Shown here in pieces: positions 36,778 to 45,766 of a stretch of DNA of 64,000 bases; positions within the stretch are counted from its first letter, which is position 1; every line of letters starts with the position of its first letter. The position numbers were made by a program, and so were the translations under genes. Source of the stretch: Pseudomonas sp. ATCC PTA-122608 (lineage in GTDB: Bacteria > Pseudomonadota > Gammaproteobacteria > Pseudomonadales > Pseudomonadaceae); NCBI RefSeq assembly GCF_001952855.1, contig NZ_LPNO01000015.1, positions 1-64,000 of the forward strand, in the 5' to 3' direction. Under the pieces are notes generated by a model that worked only from the letters and a program-made list of their open reading frames with translations, searched no databases and was not told the DNA's origin.

Positions 36778-39092
36778 CGTTTCTTCCTTGTCCCGGACGG
36801 GGCGGCCCACGGTGCCAGCATGAAGCTGAATGCCAGCCCCAAGCTTACCGATAGCCCAAAATTACTCACCGCCGGCGTGCTGGAAATGGCCAGCAGGCCG
36901 AACGATAGCCAAGTAGTCACGGCCGCCAACAGTGTGCCCAACAGGCTCACCGCGGCGCCGCCAATTTGTTCACGCATCAGGATCGCGTAGTCGACGCTGA
37001 TCGCGGTCACCAGCAGCAGGCCGAACAGGCTGAACAACGTCAGCGGCTGCCCCAGCCAACCGAGGCTGGCCAGGCTGCACAGCGCCGCCAGCAGCGGCAG
37101 GGCGACGATGCGCAGGGCACCGCCGAAGCCGAACGGAAGGATCAGCAACAGTACGATCAACACGCACGACATCAACTTCAATTCGGCGGCGCTGATTTGC
37201 GTCGCGGCAAACACCTGGTTCAAGTCGCCCAGGCGATCCACCAGCTGCACGCCGGGTAAATCCAGCGCCTGTACCCGCAGCAAGGCCGGGTTGTTCAAAC
37301 CTTGCAGGCTCACCATCGCTGCCACGCCACCGTCGACATTCCCCAGCCACAGTGTGCGCCACGGCTCAGCCAGCGGGCCGACCAGCGCGGCATCGATGTC
37401 TTCGGTGGGCAGTGCCTGCAACTGGGCCAGCTCGGCTTGCAGTGCGGCGGCGGGCACGCCGAGGTCCAGCAATGGCTGCCAGTACTGCGGCAGTTGGTTC
37501 AGGGCTTCACGCAGTTGCTGTTGCTCGGCCGGCGCGCTGACCAACTGGTTGAGCGCCAGGTAACCCTGGAGCTTGTCCATGTTCACTAACTGATCCAGAC
37601 GCTGACTCAGCGCGGCCTGGCGCTCCAGCAATTGCGGCTGGTTGTCCGCCCGCACCAGGAAGAACTGGCTGGTGGGCTGGAACCCGGTAATCCGCGCGAC
37701 GGCCTGGGCTTCCTGCAGCAACTGCGGCGGTGCACCGATCCATTGGCGGATATCGTTTTTGCTGTTCAGGTGCCACAGCCCACCGGCGCAAAACACCAAT
37801 ACCAGTACCAATAACACCGGACTCGGCAGGCGCTTGAGCAGCGACTCGCGCACGCTCAGCAGGAACTCGGCAATGCGCAGTGGCCATTGGGCCGGGCGCA
37901 GTTCGACGCCCTTGAGCAAGGCCGGCAGCAGGCATACGGCGGACAGATAGGCGCCCACCAGGCCGGCGGCAGAGAACACCGCGATTTGCGTCAGCGCCGG
38001 GAACGGCGTCCACGCCAGAGCCAGGTAGCCGATGCAACTGGTGGCCAGGCTCAGACTCAGGCCCGGCAAGGTCAGGCGCAAGGCCGGCCAGCTGCGCCAA
38101 GGGCTCATGCTCCAGCTCTTGGACAGGTAATGCAGCGGGTAATCCACCGCCACGCCGATCAGGCTCGAGCCCAACACCAACGTGATCACATGCATATGCC
38201 CGAACAGCGCCACACAGGCCACCGCACCAAACAACATGCCCACCAGCACCGGCACAAACGCCAACAGCACACGCCAGCGGCGGAACGCCAACAGCAGCAA
38301 TAACAGGATCCCGGCAGTCGCGCCGCCGCCGACCCAGGTGATTTCCCGCGTCGCCTGTTGCTGACCGTTGGCCGCGTACAGCAGGCCGCTGGCGGCGAGT
38401 AATTGCGCGCCTTGCTGGTCGGCCTGCTCGCGGCTGTCCTTGAGTAATTCAGCCACTTGCAGCGGCAGTTTCATGTCGAAGGCATTGCCCGTGGTGCGCG
38501 CCCGCAGCAGCACCCAGCTTTTGCCGTCGGCGTCGGCGATCAACGCGCCGCTGCCGATATCCAGCTGCACCGATCCGTGCTGCGGCTGGCTGTTCTGGAT
38601 ACGCCCGGTGAGGCCCAGCCAATCGTCCTGGCTCGGCACCAGGCTGAAGCCGGTGAACGGGTCGAACAGCGCCTGAACCCGCTGCTGAATAAACGCCTGG
38701 GGCTCGTCGATCAGTTGCTCGCGATCCTTGGCCGAGAGCATCGCGAGCCGGCCTTGCAGCAACTGCTGACGCAGGGCCGGCAGGTCGGCTTGCAGGTTCC
38801 ACTGGACCTTCTCAAACAGGCCGCTGGCTTGCCAGGCTTCGCCCAATTGCGTCGCCATGGCCACGGCTTTTTGCCGATCGGCATGCCCCACCAGCACCAG
38901 CATTTCGCGGTTTAGTGGTTCCTGCATGCGTTGTTCGGCACGCAGCTCCAGCGCATCGGGTGCAGTGCCGGGCACCAGCTCCATCAGGTTCGCCGACAGC
39001 GGCGCGCCATGGCGCCATTGCCAACCCGCCAGGGCCACTACGGCCACCAGCATGATCAGGAAGAGGCGCGGCAACCAGCGTTCACTCGGCAA
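36774..39092 (-). CDS. MMPL-family RND exporter, aryl polyene cluster
   Basis: A 772-residue inner-membrane protein with an N-terminal helix (about 9-25), a large periplasmic domain, and two sets of hydrophobic helices (about 258-410 and 625-765), the half-RND repeat layout of MMPL proteins. SSLIGVAVDYPLHYL and LLVTAISVDYAILM are the paired RND core motifs with conserved Asp. APE clusters carry such an exporter to move the polyene lipid from the inner membrane, presumably handing it to the LolA-like protein encoded just upstream. It overlaps that gene by 11 bases. Confidence 0.86.
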   Translation of the reverse strand: MPSERWLPRLFLIMLVAVVALAGWQWRHGAPLSANLMELVPGTAPDALELRAEQRMQEPLNREMLVLVGHADRQKAVAMATQLGEAWQASGLFEKVQWNLQADLPALRQQLLQGRLAMLSAKDREQLIDEPQAFIQQRVQALFDPFTGFSLVPSQDDWLGLTGRIQNSQPQHGSVQLDIGSGALIADADGKSWVLLRARTTGNAFDMKLPLQVAELLKDSREQADQQGAQLLAASGLLYAANGQQQATREITWVGGGATAGILLLLLLAFRRWRVLLAFVPVLVGMLFGAVACVALFGHMHVITLVLGSSLIGVAVDYPLHYLSKSWSMSPWRSWPALRLTLPGLSLSLATSCIGYLALAWTPFPALTQIAVFSAAGLVGAYLSAVCLLPALLKGVELRPAQWPLRIAEFLLSVRESLLKRLPSPVLLVLVLVFCAGGLWHLNSKNDIRQWIGAPPQLLQEAQAVARITGFQPTSQFFLVRADNQPQLLERQAALSQRLDQLVNMDKLQGYLALNQLVSAPAEQQQLREALNQLPQYWQPLLDLGVPAAALQAELAQLQALPTEDIDAALVGPLAEPWRTLWLGNVDGGVAAMVSLQGLNNPALLRVQALDLPGVQLVDRLGDLNQVFAATQISAAELKLMSCVLIVLLLILPFGFGGALRIVALPLLAALCSLASLGWLGQPLTLFSLFGLLLVTAISVDYAILMREQIGGAAVSLLGTLLAAVTTWLSFGLLAISSTPAVSNFGLSVSLGLAFSFMLAPWAAPSGTRKKR

Positions 39093-39777
39093 AGTCGTGT
39101 TGCTCCGCGTCGCTCAAGGGTTGGCTGCTGGTGCTGTCCTGCATGCGCAGTACGGTGCTGTCGCCCTGGGTTTCCAGCAGTTCGATTTTTTGCACCCGCT
39201 CGCCGCCGTCGATATTGATCTGGGTGAACACCTGCTTGAGCAGCAGAGAGCGCGGGATCAACGTGAGTTTCCACTGGGTGGCTTCGCCTTGCAGTTGCAG
39301 TTCGAAGTCACGCTGCAAGCCGCTGCTGTCGCCCTGCAATACCGCGAGGAACAAACGATTCTGTTCGGCTCCGGTGCTCTTGTTCGGCAGCAACTGCCAG
39401 CCGTTAGCATCACGCCGGGCGATGCCGGTGGCGCTGATGCGGTAGTCCTGTTGCAGCGGGGTTTTCAGCAGCCAAAGCAAGCCGTGGTCCTTGGCCAGGA
39501 CGAAGGTGCCCTTGCTGGTCAGCGGCTGCGGCAGGGCGCGCAGGTGTTTTTCCTGGATGAAGTTGCCGTGGATCACCGTTGGCTTTGCAAGCTGATCGCT
39601 GAGTTGTTGCAGGTCGAAAGCCTGGGCCAGGCCTGGAATGCCTAAAAACAGCATCAACGCGACCCTTGTAGGAGCGAGCTTGCTCGCGAAGAACCAGAGG
39701 GCGCCGCGGGGTGTCAGGCGGCCTGCGTTATCGTTGACGTTTTTCGCGAGCAAGCTCGCTCCTACAGGGAAGGTCAT
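39082..39777 (-). CDS. LolA-like outer-membrane carrier protein with REPIN at its start
   Basis: Periplasmic lipid-carrier-like protein. The core is clear: AFDLQQLSDQLAKPTVIHGN, FIQEKHLRALPQPLTSKGTF, HGLLWLLKTPLQQDYRISATG, ending in the polar tail DAEQHDFAE. The N-terminus is ambiguous. ATG 39777 makes an ATGA overlap with the thioesterase gene, like other junctions in this operon, but then about 38 residues are translated from a REPIN before the signal core VALMLFLGIPGLAQA. ATG 39654 has AAGGG 8 bases upstream and gives a bare signal core with no basic residue. The likely role is moving the APE lipid across the periplasm. Confidence 0.8.
   Translation of the reverse strand: MTFPVGASLLAKNVNDNAGRLTPRGALWFFASKLAPTRVALMLFLGIPGLAQAFDLQQLSDQLAKPTVIHGNFIQEKHLRALPQPLTSKGTFVLAKDHGLLWLLKTPLQQDYRISATGIARRDANGWQLLPNKSTGAEQNRLFLAVLQGDSSGLQRDFELQLQGEATQWKLTLIPRSLLLKQVFTQINIDGGERVQKIELLETQGDSTVLRMQDSTSSQPLSDAEQHDFAE
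39667..39768. repeat. REPIN, TGTAGGAGCGAGC type, inside the 5' end of the LolA-like gene
   Basis: Arms TTGTAGGAGCGAGCTTGCTC and its complement ending GCTCCTACAGG flank a 50-60 base spacer. On the minus strand it reads as open frame, GASLLAKN...SKLAPT. It separates the thioesterase stop from the signal-peptide core of the LolA-like gene. Confidence 0.9.
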
Positions 39778-40199
39778 TGCAGGGCCCTCTCGACTGCATC
39801 CACAAACACCTTTGGCGATGCCAACTGCATTTCGCGACTGGCAATTTCCACCGCCACTTGCACGGTGCTGGCGCGGGTCAGGCGTTCGCCCGTGGCCTTG
39901 TCGCTGATCAGGTAATTGACCTTCAAACGGTTCTCCCACTCCACCAGGCTGGCGCGCACGTTAATGGTCTGGCCGAAGGTCGCACCGCGCACATAGCGCA
40001 GTTGCATGTCGATCACCGGCCAGGCGTAGCCCGCTTCCAGCATCGCCGTGTAGTTGTGGCCGAGCTTGTCCAGCAAGGCGCAGCGGGCGACTTCCAGGTA
40101 CTTCACGTAGTGCCCGTGCCACACCACGTTCATGGTGTCGATGTCGAAAAACGGCACGAGGATTTCAGTGTCGCAGTGCAGCACGCCGGGGCTACGCAT
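39774..40199 (-). CDS. Acyl-ACP/CoA thioesterase (4HBT hotdog), aryl polyene cluster
   Basis: A 141-residue 4-hydroxybenzoyl-CoA-thioesterase-type hotdog protein. VLHCDTEILVPFFDIDTMNVVWHGHYVKYLEVAR is the family signature, with the catalytic Asp region DIDTMNVVWHGHY. It probably releases or edits aryl or polyene chains. It overlaps the ammonia-lyase gene by 8 bases and shares ATGA with the LolA-like frame. Confidence 0.87.
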   Translation of the reverse strand: MRSPGVLHCDTEILVPFFDIDTMNVVWHGHYVKYLEVARCALLDKLGHNYTAMLEAGYAWPVIDMQLRYVRGATFGQTINVRASLVEWENRLKVNYLISDKATGERLTRASTVQVAVEIASREMQLASPKVFVDAVERALQ

Positions 40200-41733
40200 G
40201 CAGCCTCCAGTGTTGCTCGGCGATGCGCTTCAGGCACAGGCGCAGTTCGCCCTCCAGGGCGCGGTCTTCGATGACCGGCGGGAAGTCTTTGGCCAACTCG
40301 ATATGCATGGCGGCCAGCGCCGGGGGCAGCGGGCGCGCGTCTTCAACCTGGGCCCGCAGCCATACGCCCTGGTTGGCGGCGAGCAAGGTGGCGGCAGCGA
40401 CTTGTTCGGTCAGTTCCAGCACACGAATCGCATCGCGGGCGGCGATGGTGCCCATGCTCACCTTGTCCTGGTTGTGGCACTCGGTGGAGCGCGAGAACAC
40501 GCTGGCCGGCATGGTGTTTTTCAGGGCTTCGGCGGTCCAGGCGCTGGTGCCGATCTGCACGGCCTTGAAGCCATGGTTGATCATCGCCCGCTCGGCTGGC
40601 GCGCCCGACAGATTGCTCGGCAGCCCGTGGTTGTAGCGCACGTCCACCAGCAGCGCGAGCTGGCGGTCCAGCAGGTCGGCGACGTTGGCCACCAGGGTCT
40701 TGAGACTGTCCATGGCGAACGCGATGTGGCCGCCGTAGAAGTGGCCACCGTGCAGCACGCGTTCTTCTTCCGCGTCGATGATCGGGTTGTCGTTGGCGCT
40801 GTTGAGTTCGATCTCGATGAACGAACGCAGCCAGTTCAGACTGTCGGCCAACACGCCCAAGACGTGGGGCGCGCAGCGCAGGGAGTAACGGTCTTGCAGG
40901 CGATGCAGCGGCGCAGTCGGTGCGTCGATGGCCAAATCCTTGCGCAACCAGGCGGCGACCTGCATCTGCCCCGGGTGCGGCTTGGCGGCAAACAGGCGCT
41001 CGTCGAAATGCTCAGGATTGCCTTGCAGCGCCACCACGTTCAGCGCGGTGATGCGCGTGGCCAGTTGCAGCAGGTAGTCGGCGCGGGCGAAGGCCAGGCA
41101 GGCGAGGCCGGTCATCACGGCGGTGCCGTTCATCAGGGCCAGGGCTTCTTTCGGGCGCAGAACCAGCGGGGCCCAACCCAGCTCGCGATGCACGTCGGCG
41201 GCCTGGCGACGTTCGCCACGGAACATCACTTCGCGCTCGCCAGACAGGGTTGCAGCCACATAGGACAGCGGCGTCAAATCACCGCTGGCGCCCACCGAGC
41301 CTTCTTCCGGAATCAGCGGCAGTACGTCGAATTCCAGGAACGCATGCAGGCGCTCCAGCAACTCCACGCGTACCCCGGAAACGCCATGGCACAGCGACTG
41401 CAACCGCGCCGCCAGCACCGCGCGGGTGGCTTGCGCGTCCAGTAACTTGCCGAGGCCGCAGCCGTGGAACGTGTAGAGGTGACGCGGCAGCGCTTCGACG
41501 TGCTCCAGCGGCACCGCCACCACGCACGAGTCGCCGTAGCCGGTGGTGACGCCGTAGATCACGCCTTCCTTGTCCAGCAACGAATCGAGGAACTGCGCGC
41601 CCTTGGCGATACGCTGGCGGTACTTGGCATCAGCTTGCAGTCGAGTCGGCGCCTGACGGTTGGCCAGGGCCAGAACGTCTTCGATGCGCAAAGGGAGTTC
41701 GCCGAAGGTTACCGGCTCAAGATGCGTCGTCAT
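40192..41733 (-). CDS. HAL/TAL-type aromatic amino acid ammonia-lyase, aryl polyene cluster
   Basis: A 513-residue lyase that removes ammonia from an aromatic amino acid through an MIO group. The MIO tripeptide Ala-Ser-Gly is at 149-151 (EEGSVGASGDLTPLSYV), the catalytic Tyr60 in VIYGVTTGYG, and the substrate-selectivity pair aligns with Phe89-His90 in YTFHGCGLG. Histidine lyases usually have Ser-His there, tyrosine lyases His-Leu or Ser-His, so specificity is uncertain. In pigment clusters it should supply a cinnamate/coumarate-type starter. It overlaps both neighbouring genes (17 and 8 bases). It is not hutH: no other hut genes are near. Confidence 0.87.
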   Translation of the reverse strand: MTTHLEPVTFGELPLRIEDVLALANRQAPTRLQADAKYRQRIAKGAQFLDSLLDKEGVIYGVTTGYGDSCVVAVPLEHVEALPRHLYTFHGCGLGKLLDAQATRAVLAARLQSLCHGVSGVRVELLERLHAFLEFDVLPLIPEEGSVGASGDLTPLSYVAATLSGEREVMFRGERRQAADVHRELGWAPLVLRPKEALALMNGTAVMTGLACLAFARADYLLQLATRITALNVVALQGNPEHFDERLFAAKPHPGQMQVAAWLRKDLAIDAPTAPLHRLQDRYSLRCAPHVLGVLADSLNWLRSFIEIELNSANDNPIIDAEEERVLHGGHFYGGHIAFAMDSLKTLVANVADLLDRQLALLVDVRYNHGLPSNLSGAPAERAMINHGFKAVQIGTSAWTAEALKNTMPASVFSRSTECHNQDKVSMGTIAARDAIRVLELTEQVAAATLLAANQGVWLRAQVEDARPLPPALAAMHIELAKDFPPVIEDRALEGELRLCLKRIAEQHWRLHA

Positions 41734-42652
41734 CGGTCTTCCAGAAAGGGTAAAAGTTGAACCATTGTTGGGGCGCTTCCAGGCAGAACTGGCCCAGGCG
41801 CTCGGCGTAGCGGGCGGTCCATTGTGCGATCACCTGCTGGCGATCGCTGCGTTTCCATTCGATCAACTGGGCGAACGGCTCGATGATCAGGCGATAACGG
41901 CCTTGATGCTTCAAGCACATCAGCAGGTTGACCGGGCATTTCAGCAGGCCGGCCAGCAGCCATGGGCCTTGTGGAAAGGCGGCGTCATGGCCGAGAAAAT
42001 CCACGCGCACCGTACGCCCGCCATGCAGCGGTACGCGGTCGCCGGCAATCGCCAGCCACTCGCCGTCGTCGAGGCGCTGGCTGAGCATCATCATCACCGC
42101 CGGGTCGAGTTCGCTGACCTGAATCAGGCGCAAATTGGTCGCCCCGGCTTCGCCCAATATGCGGTTGAAGCGTTCGGCGTGCTTGGTGTGTACCAGCACG
42201 TTCATCGTGACCTTTTCGCCCAGCTCAGCGAGGGCGCGGCACACTTCAAGGTTGCCCAGGTGCGCGCCGACCAGCATCTGCCCGCGCTCGCTGCGCAGTT
42301 GGCCGCGCAGTTGAGCCGGGTCGATGATTTCGATCTGCTCCAGGCGCAACTTGCCATTCCATACGTCGAGCTTGTCCAGCAAGGCATCGGCGAACGCCAT
42401 GAACTGTCCGAAGACTCTTCTGTGGGTGGGGCGCAGGTCGTCGCGCTGGGTCCAGTCGGCCAGGCGTTGCTGGTACTGCCAGGCGCTTTGGCGGGCCGTG
42501 CGGCCGAACAGGAAGAAGTACAGAACGATGCCATACAGCAGCGGGCTCAACAGCCGGCGCCCGAGGACCTTGGCGGCGAAGGCGGTGAATTTCATCAGCC
42601 AGAAGCTGCCGCGTTCTTCGCGGTCAGCCCAGTGCTTGGTGTCCTGGGTCAT
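41717..42652 (-). CDS. LpxL/HtrB-like acyltransferase, aryl polyene cluster
   Basis: A 311-residue membrane-associated lysophospholipid/lipid A-type acyltransferase. It has an N-terminal hydrophobic segment (LLSPLLYGIVLYFFLFG, about 33-50), the catalytic box GAHLGNLEVCR (His-x4-Glu) and a GDRVP motif (LAIAGDRVPLHGGRT). It probably acylates the pigment lipid. ATG 42652 overlaps the glycosyltransferase stop by four bases. In enterobacterial clusters these two activities are, as I recall, joined in one protein; here they are separate but coupled genes. Confidence 0.85.
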   Translation of the reverse strand: MTQDTKHWADREERGSFWLMKFTAFAAKVLGRRLLSPLLYGIVLYFFLFGRTARQSAWQYQQRLADWTQRDDLRPTHRRVFGQFMAFADALLDKLDVWNGKLRLEQIEIIDPAQLRGQLRSERGQMLVGAHLGNLEVCRALAELGEKVTMNVLVHTKHAERFNRILGEAGATNLRLIQVSELDPAVMMMLSQRLDDGEWLAIAGDRVPLHGGRTVRVDFLGHDAAFPQGPWLLAGLLKCPVNLLMCLKHQGRYRLIIEPFAQLIEWKRSDRQQVIAQWTARYAERLGQFCLEAPQQWFNFYPFWKTDDDAS

Positions 42653-43383
42653 GCCTGCCACCGGCGCCAGAGGATCATCGGCGCGCGCACCAACATGCCG
42701 AAGAACAGCCGGGTGTGCATCGAGGAAATCAGCGCGTTGTCGTGGAACAGGCGAAAGTGCGACAGGCCGTCGGCGGGGTAGTGCACCTTGGTCGGCAGCC
42801 AGCGCATCGGCTGGTTGCGCCAGGCGAGGCGCACCAGGATGTCGGAGTCGAAATCCATGCGTTTGCCGATGTTGGCCGAGTCCATCAAGGCCAGGGTCGG
42901 TGGCAGTGGGTACACGCGAAAGCCGCACATGGAGTCGCGGATTTGCAGCGACAAGGTATTGATCCATACCCACACGTGGGTCAGGTAGCGCGCGTATAGG
43001 CGGCCCTTGGGTACGCTGTCGTCGTATTCCGGGTAGCCACAGATCACTGCATTCGGGTGGGCGCGGGAGGCATCGAGGAAGGTGCGGACTTCCCGCAGGT
43101 CGTGCTGGCCGTCGGCGTCCACTTGCAGGGCATGGGTGAAGCCCAGGCGCGCGGCTTCGCGAAAGCCGGCCATGACGGCCGCGCCTTTGCCCTGGTTGGT
43201 GGGCAGGGTCAGCAGGGACACGTTGTCGAGGGTTGCCAGTTGCGCCAGGACAGCGGCGCAGGCGTCGCTGCTGCCGTCGTCTACCAACAGGCATGGCAGG
43301 CCGCTGGCCAGCACGGTATGAACCACGGCGGGCACGGCGGCTTCGTGGTTGTAGACCGGGATCAGGGCGCAGGGCTTATGCAT
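42649..43383 (-). CDS. Family 2 glycosyltransferase, aryl polyene cluster
   Basis: A 244-residue GT-A fold enzyme: MHKPCALIPVYNHEAAVP, LLVDDGSSDACA, NQGKGAAVMAGF and the metal-binding LQVDADGQHD. No transmembrane helices are seen. It likely adds a sugar or dolichyl-type link to the polyene lipid. It is separated from the upstream ligase gene by a 170-base gap filled by a REPIN, the widest gap in the operon, and overlaps the acyltransferase gene by four bases. ATG 43383; an in-frame start at 43470 would begin inside the REPIN. Confidence 0.87.
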   Translation of the reverse strand: MHKPCALIPVYNHEAAVPAVVHTVLASGLPCLLVDDGSSDACAAVLAQLATLDNVSLLTLPTNQGKGAAVMAGFREAARLGFTHALQVDADGQHDLREVRTFLDASRAHPNAVICGYPEYDDSVPKGRLYARYLTHVWVWINTLSLQIRDSMCGFRVYPLPPTLALMDSANIGKRMDFDSDILVRLAWRNQPMRWLPTKVHYPADGLSHFRLFHDNALISSMHTRLFFGMLVRAPMILWRRWQA

Positions 43384-43412
43384 AACAGGCACCCCATTGG
43401 CAGAAGCGCTTT

Positions 43413-43546
43413 TTGTGGCGAGGGAGCTTGCTCCCGCTGGGCTGCGAAGCGGCCCCAATACAGGCGACACCGATTTGCCTGATAAACCACAGTGCCTGGG
43501 TTGGGAGTGCTGCGCACTCCAGCGGGAGCAAGCTCCCTCGCCACAA
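43413..43546. repeat. REPIN, TGTGGCGAGGGAGC type, inside the aryl polyene operon
   Basis: Arms TTGTGGCGAGGGAGCTTGC and the complement ending CCTCGCCACAA flank a spacer with a second hairpin GGAGTGCTGCGCACTCC (43504-43520). It fills the gap between the ligase-dehydratase gene and the glycosyltransferase gene. Confidence 0.9.
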
Positions 43547-43553
43547 CAGAAGC

Positions 43554-45224
43554 TTATTCACTCGCCAGCTCCAAAAGAATACGCCCACTGGAGCAGGCTG
43601 CCGCCTCATTGCGGTAAGCGAAGTACAACTTGCCGCGCTCCTGATCGAACCGTAGGTGCAGCTCGATCCGGTCATCCGGGCGCACCAGTTGCTGGAACTT
43701 CAGCACTTCCATCCCGGCAAATTGCCCCGGCAGGTTGAGCAGTTGCTGGCCCAGGTTCAGCGCCCAATCCACCTGCACCACGCCCGGCAGTACCGGGGTT
43801 TGCGGGAAGTGGCCGCTGAAGTAGGCGAGGTCCGGCGGGATCGCCAGTTGCAGGGTCCATTCACCGTTGGTTTCGACTTGTTCCAACACTTCCGGCGCTT
43901 TCGGCCGGGGCGCCAGCAGCAGGGCTTCGACGTCGGCCTGGGGCAGCTTGCCTTGGGTGTTCAGCGGCAATTGGCGCAGCAGGCGCCAGCGGCGGGGCAG
44001 GGCCAGGGCTTCGCAGTGTTGGCTCAAGTGCTGGCGCAAAGTTTGAGTGACGGTGCGCCGGCCTTGGTTGCGCAGGGCGTGCAAACCTTCAGCGCTGAGC
44101 ACGACGAGAGCACCAAGGGAAGCACGGTTTTCCTGCACCACGCCCAGGCGCGTTTCGGCGACCCAGACATGGTTCATCAGCGCTTGTTCGAGCATTGGCA
44201 GGGAAATGCGTTTTTCTTCCAGCTTGACGATACGGTCCAGGCGGCCCAGCAATTCGAAGCGGCCGTCAGCGTGGATGTTGGCGGCGTCGGCGGTCTGTTC
44301 GACATGGCCGGCGGGCAGGTACGGCGAGGCAATGCGCAGCGCTCCGTCGGCGTCCTGGCTCAGGTGCACGTCGGCAAACGGCTGCCACGGTTGTTCGCCC
44401 TGGCGCCAGGCGATGCCACCGGTTTCCGAGCTGCCAAGGATTTCCGTCGGCCACTGTTGCAGGCGCTGATGCAGGCTGCCGGCGGCTTCAAGGGGCAGGG
44501 CGCCGCCGGAGGAGAACACCCGCTTGACCGGCGTGAGCGCCGGCCAGTCGAGGTTGTCGCCCATGCGCTTGAGCAACGCCGGGCTGGCGACCCAGGCGAA
44601 CTGCGAATGCTCGCGGCTGGCGCGCTGCAAGTCCTCGGGGAATGCCAACTGCTGTCGCACAAAGGTACGCCCCGCACACAACGGCCACAGCACCCGGAAC
44701 AACAAGCCATAGATATGCTGGGTGGCGACGCTGCCAATGATGCAGGCCTCGCCCAGGTCGGCGCCCCACAGGGTTTCCAGCGCCTGGACCTCGTTGGCCA
44801 TCTGGCGCAGGGTTTTGTCGATGCGCTTGGGCTCGCCGCTGGAGCCGGAGGTGCACAGGCTCAGGCAACTGGCGTCCAGGTCCAGGGCCGCGGCGCTTAA
44901 GGGTGCTTGATACAGCGCGTCCAAGTCGCCGGCTTCGGTCAGCCAGGCATCGACGGCATCGTCCCAGCGTTGGCGCGTTTGTGGTTGCAGGTCGGCGGGC
45001 AACAACACGCTGACGCCGGCGCGCCACGCACCCAGCAGGGCGATCGCCAGCAAGCCGGCATCCTCAAGGTGCAGCGCCAGGCGCTGGATGCCCCGGGCTT
45101 GCAACCCGGCGGCCAGGCTCAGGGACTTCTCCCACAGTTGTGGGTGATCCAGGGCAGGTTCGGTGGTGACCAAACGCTGACCTACAGGCTCAAGCAGCAA
45201 GTGCTCAAGATTCAACCAATTCAT
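43554..45224 (-). CDS. apeH: AMP-ligase fused to hotdog dehydratase (ApeH-ApeI type)
   Basis: A 556-residue two-domain enzyme. Residues 1 to about 440 are an ANL acyl/aryl-AMP ligase: [13 protein letters not shown] is the P-loop (about 146-158), [11 protein letters not shown] the adenylate motif, [19 protein letters not shown] the hinge with the AMP-binding Asp, and TQGKLPQ the terminal Lys motif. From about 450 a FabA/Z-like hotdog dehydratase follows, with [21 protein letters not shown] (catalytic His). In E. coli APE, ApeH activates the aryl acid onto an ACP and ApeI is a dehydratase; here both lie in one chain. ATG 45224 makes an ATGA overlap with the preceding gene. Confidence 0.87.
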   Translation of the reverse strand: MNWLNLEHLLLEPVGQRLVTTEPALDHPQLWEKSLSLAAGLQARGIQRLALHLEDAGLLAIALLGAWRAGVSVLLPADLQPQTRQRWDDAVDAWLTEAGDLDALYQAPLSAAALDLDASCLSLCTSGSSGEPKRIDKTLRQMANEVQALETLWGADLGEACIIGSVATQHIYGLLFRVLWPLCAGRTFVRQQLAFPEDLQRASREHSQFAWVASPALLKRMGDNLDWPALTPVKRVFSSGGALPLEAAGSLHQRLQQWPTEILGSSETGGIAWRQGEQPWQPFADVHLSQDADGALRIASPYLPAGHVEQTADAANIHADGRFELLGRLDRIVKLEEKRISLPMLEQALMNHVWVAETRLGVVQENRASLGALVVLSAEGLHALRNQGRRTVTQTLRQHLSQHCEALALPRRWRLLRQLPLNTQGKLPQADVEALLLAPRPKAPEVLEQVETNGEWTLQLAIPPDLAYFSGHFPQTPVLPGVVQVDWALNLGQQLLNLPGQFAGMEVLKFQQLVRPDDRIELHLRFDQERGKLYFAYRNEAAACSSGRILLELASE

Positions 45225-45766
45225 ACGCGGCCTCGAACCCTTTGTCGTACCAGCCATTCCACGGCAAACAACAGCCCCATCAGCCCGTAGGCGATCATGC
45301 CGTTGTACAACGTCCACCAGCTCAGCGGCGCCCACAGGGTGAGGGCGGCGGCGAGCAGGCCGTTACACAGAAAAAACACACTCCACACCACGGTGACCTT
45401 GCGCGTGTACACAACTGCTTTTTCGGGCAGTTGCGGCTCGGTCATGCGGGCCAGGCGCTCGACCATCGGCGGCCCGTATTTCAGGCTCAGGCCGAACAGC
45501 GCCAGCATGAACGCGCTGACCAGGCTCGGGTACCAGCGCAGCATCTGCGGGTTGTCGAACCAGGCGAGCAACAGGCAAAAGACGATGATCGCTGCCGCCA
45601 TCCAGCGGCTGCCCGGGCGCCTGGCGCCGGTCAGGGCGCGCAACAGCCACAGGCTGCCCAGCAGCAGGCCAAATTGCCACGGGGCAAAGTGCTCCGTGCC
45701 GTAGTACACCGCAAAAGGGTACAGCAGCCCCGCCAGCAACAGGCCAAGGCCGATCAGCCGGCTCAT
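45221..45766 (-). CDS. apeG: COG4648-type membrane protein, aryl polyene cluster
   Basis: A 181-residue protein with about five to six hydrophobic helices (GLGLLLAGLLYPFAVYY, FGLLLGSLWLLRAL, WMAAAIIVFCLLLAWF, SAFMLALFGLSLKYG, VVWSVFFLCNGLLAAAL, MIAYGLMGLLFAVEWL) and a basic tail. Proteins of this group are often labelled ketosynthase from context but show no thiolase motif. The function is unknown; the position between ACPs and ligase matches apeG. It overlaps both neighbours by four bases. Confidence 0.75.
   Translation of the reverse strand: MSRLIGLGLLLAGLLYPFAVYYGTEHFAPWQFGLLLGSLWLLRALTGARRPGSRWMAAAIIVFCLLLAWFDNPQMLRWYPSLVSAFMLALFGLSLKYGPPMVERLARMTEPQLPEKAVVYTRKVTVVWSVFFLCNGLLAAALTLWAPLSWWTLYNGMIAYGLMGLLFAVEWLVRQRVRGRV

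Noticed and set aside
40192..41733. Call as histidine utilisation HutH
   Set aside because: No hutU, hutI or hutC neighbours, an embedded position in a polyketide operon, and a non-HAL selectivity pair.
45221..45766. Ketosynthase annotation for the multi-pass membrane protein
   Set aside because: No Cys-His-His thiolase-fold motif is visible; the name seems inherited from context in related clusters.
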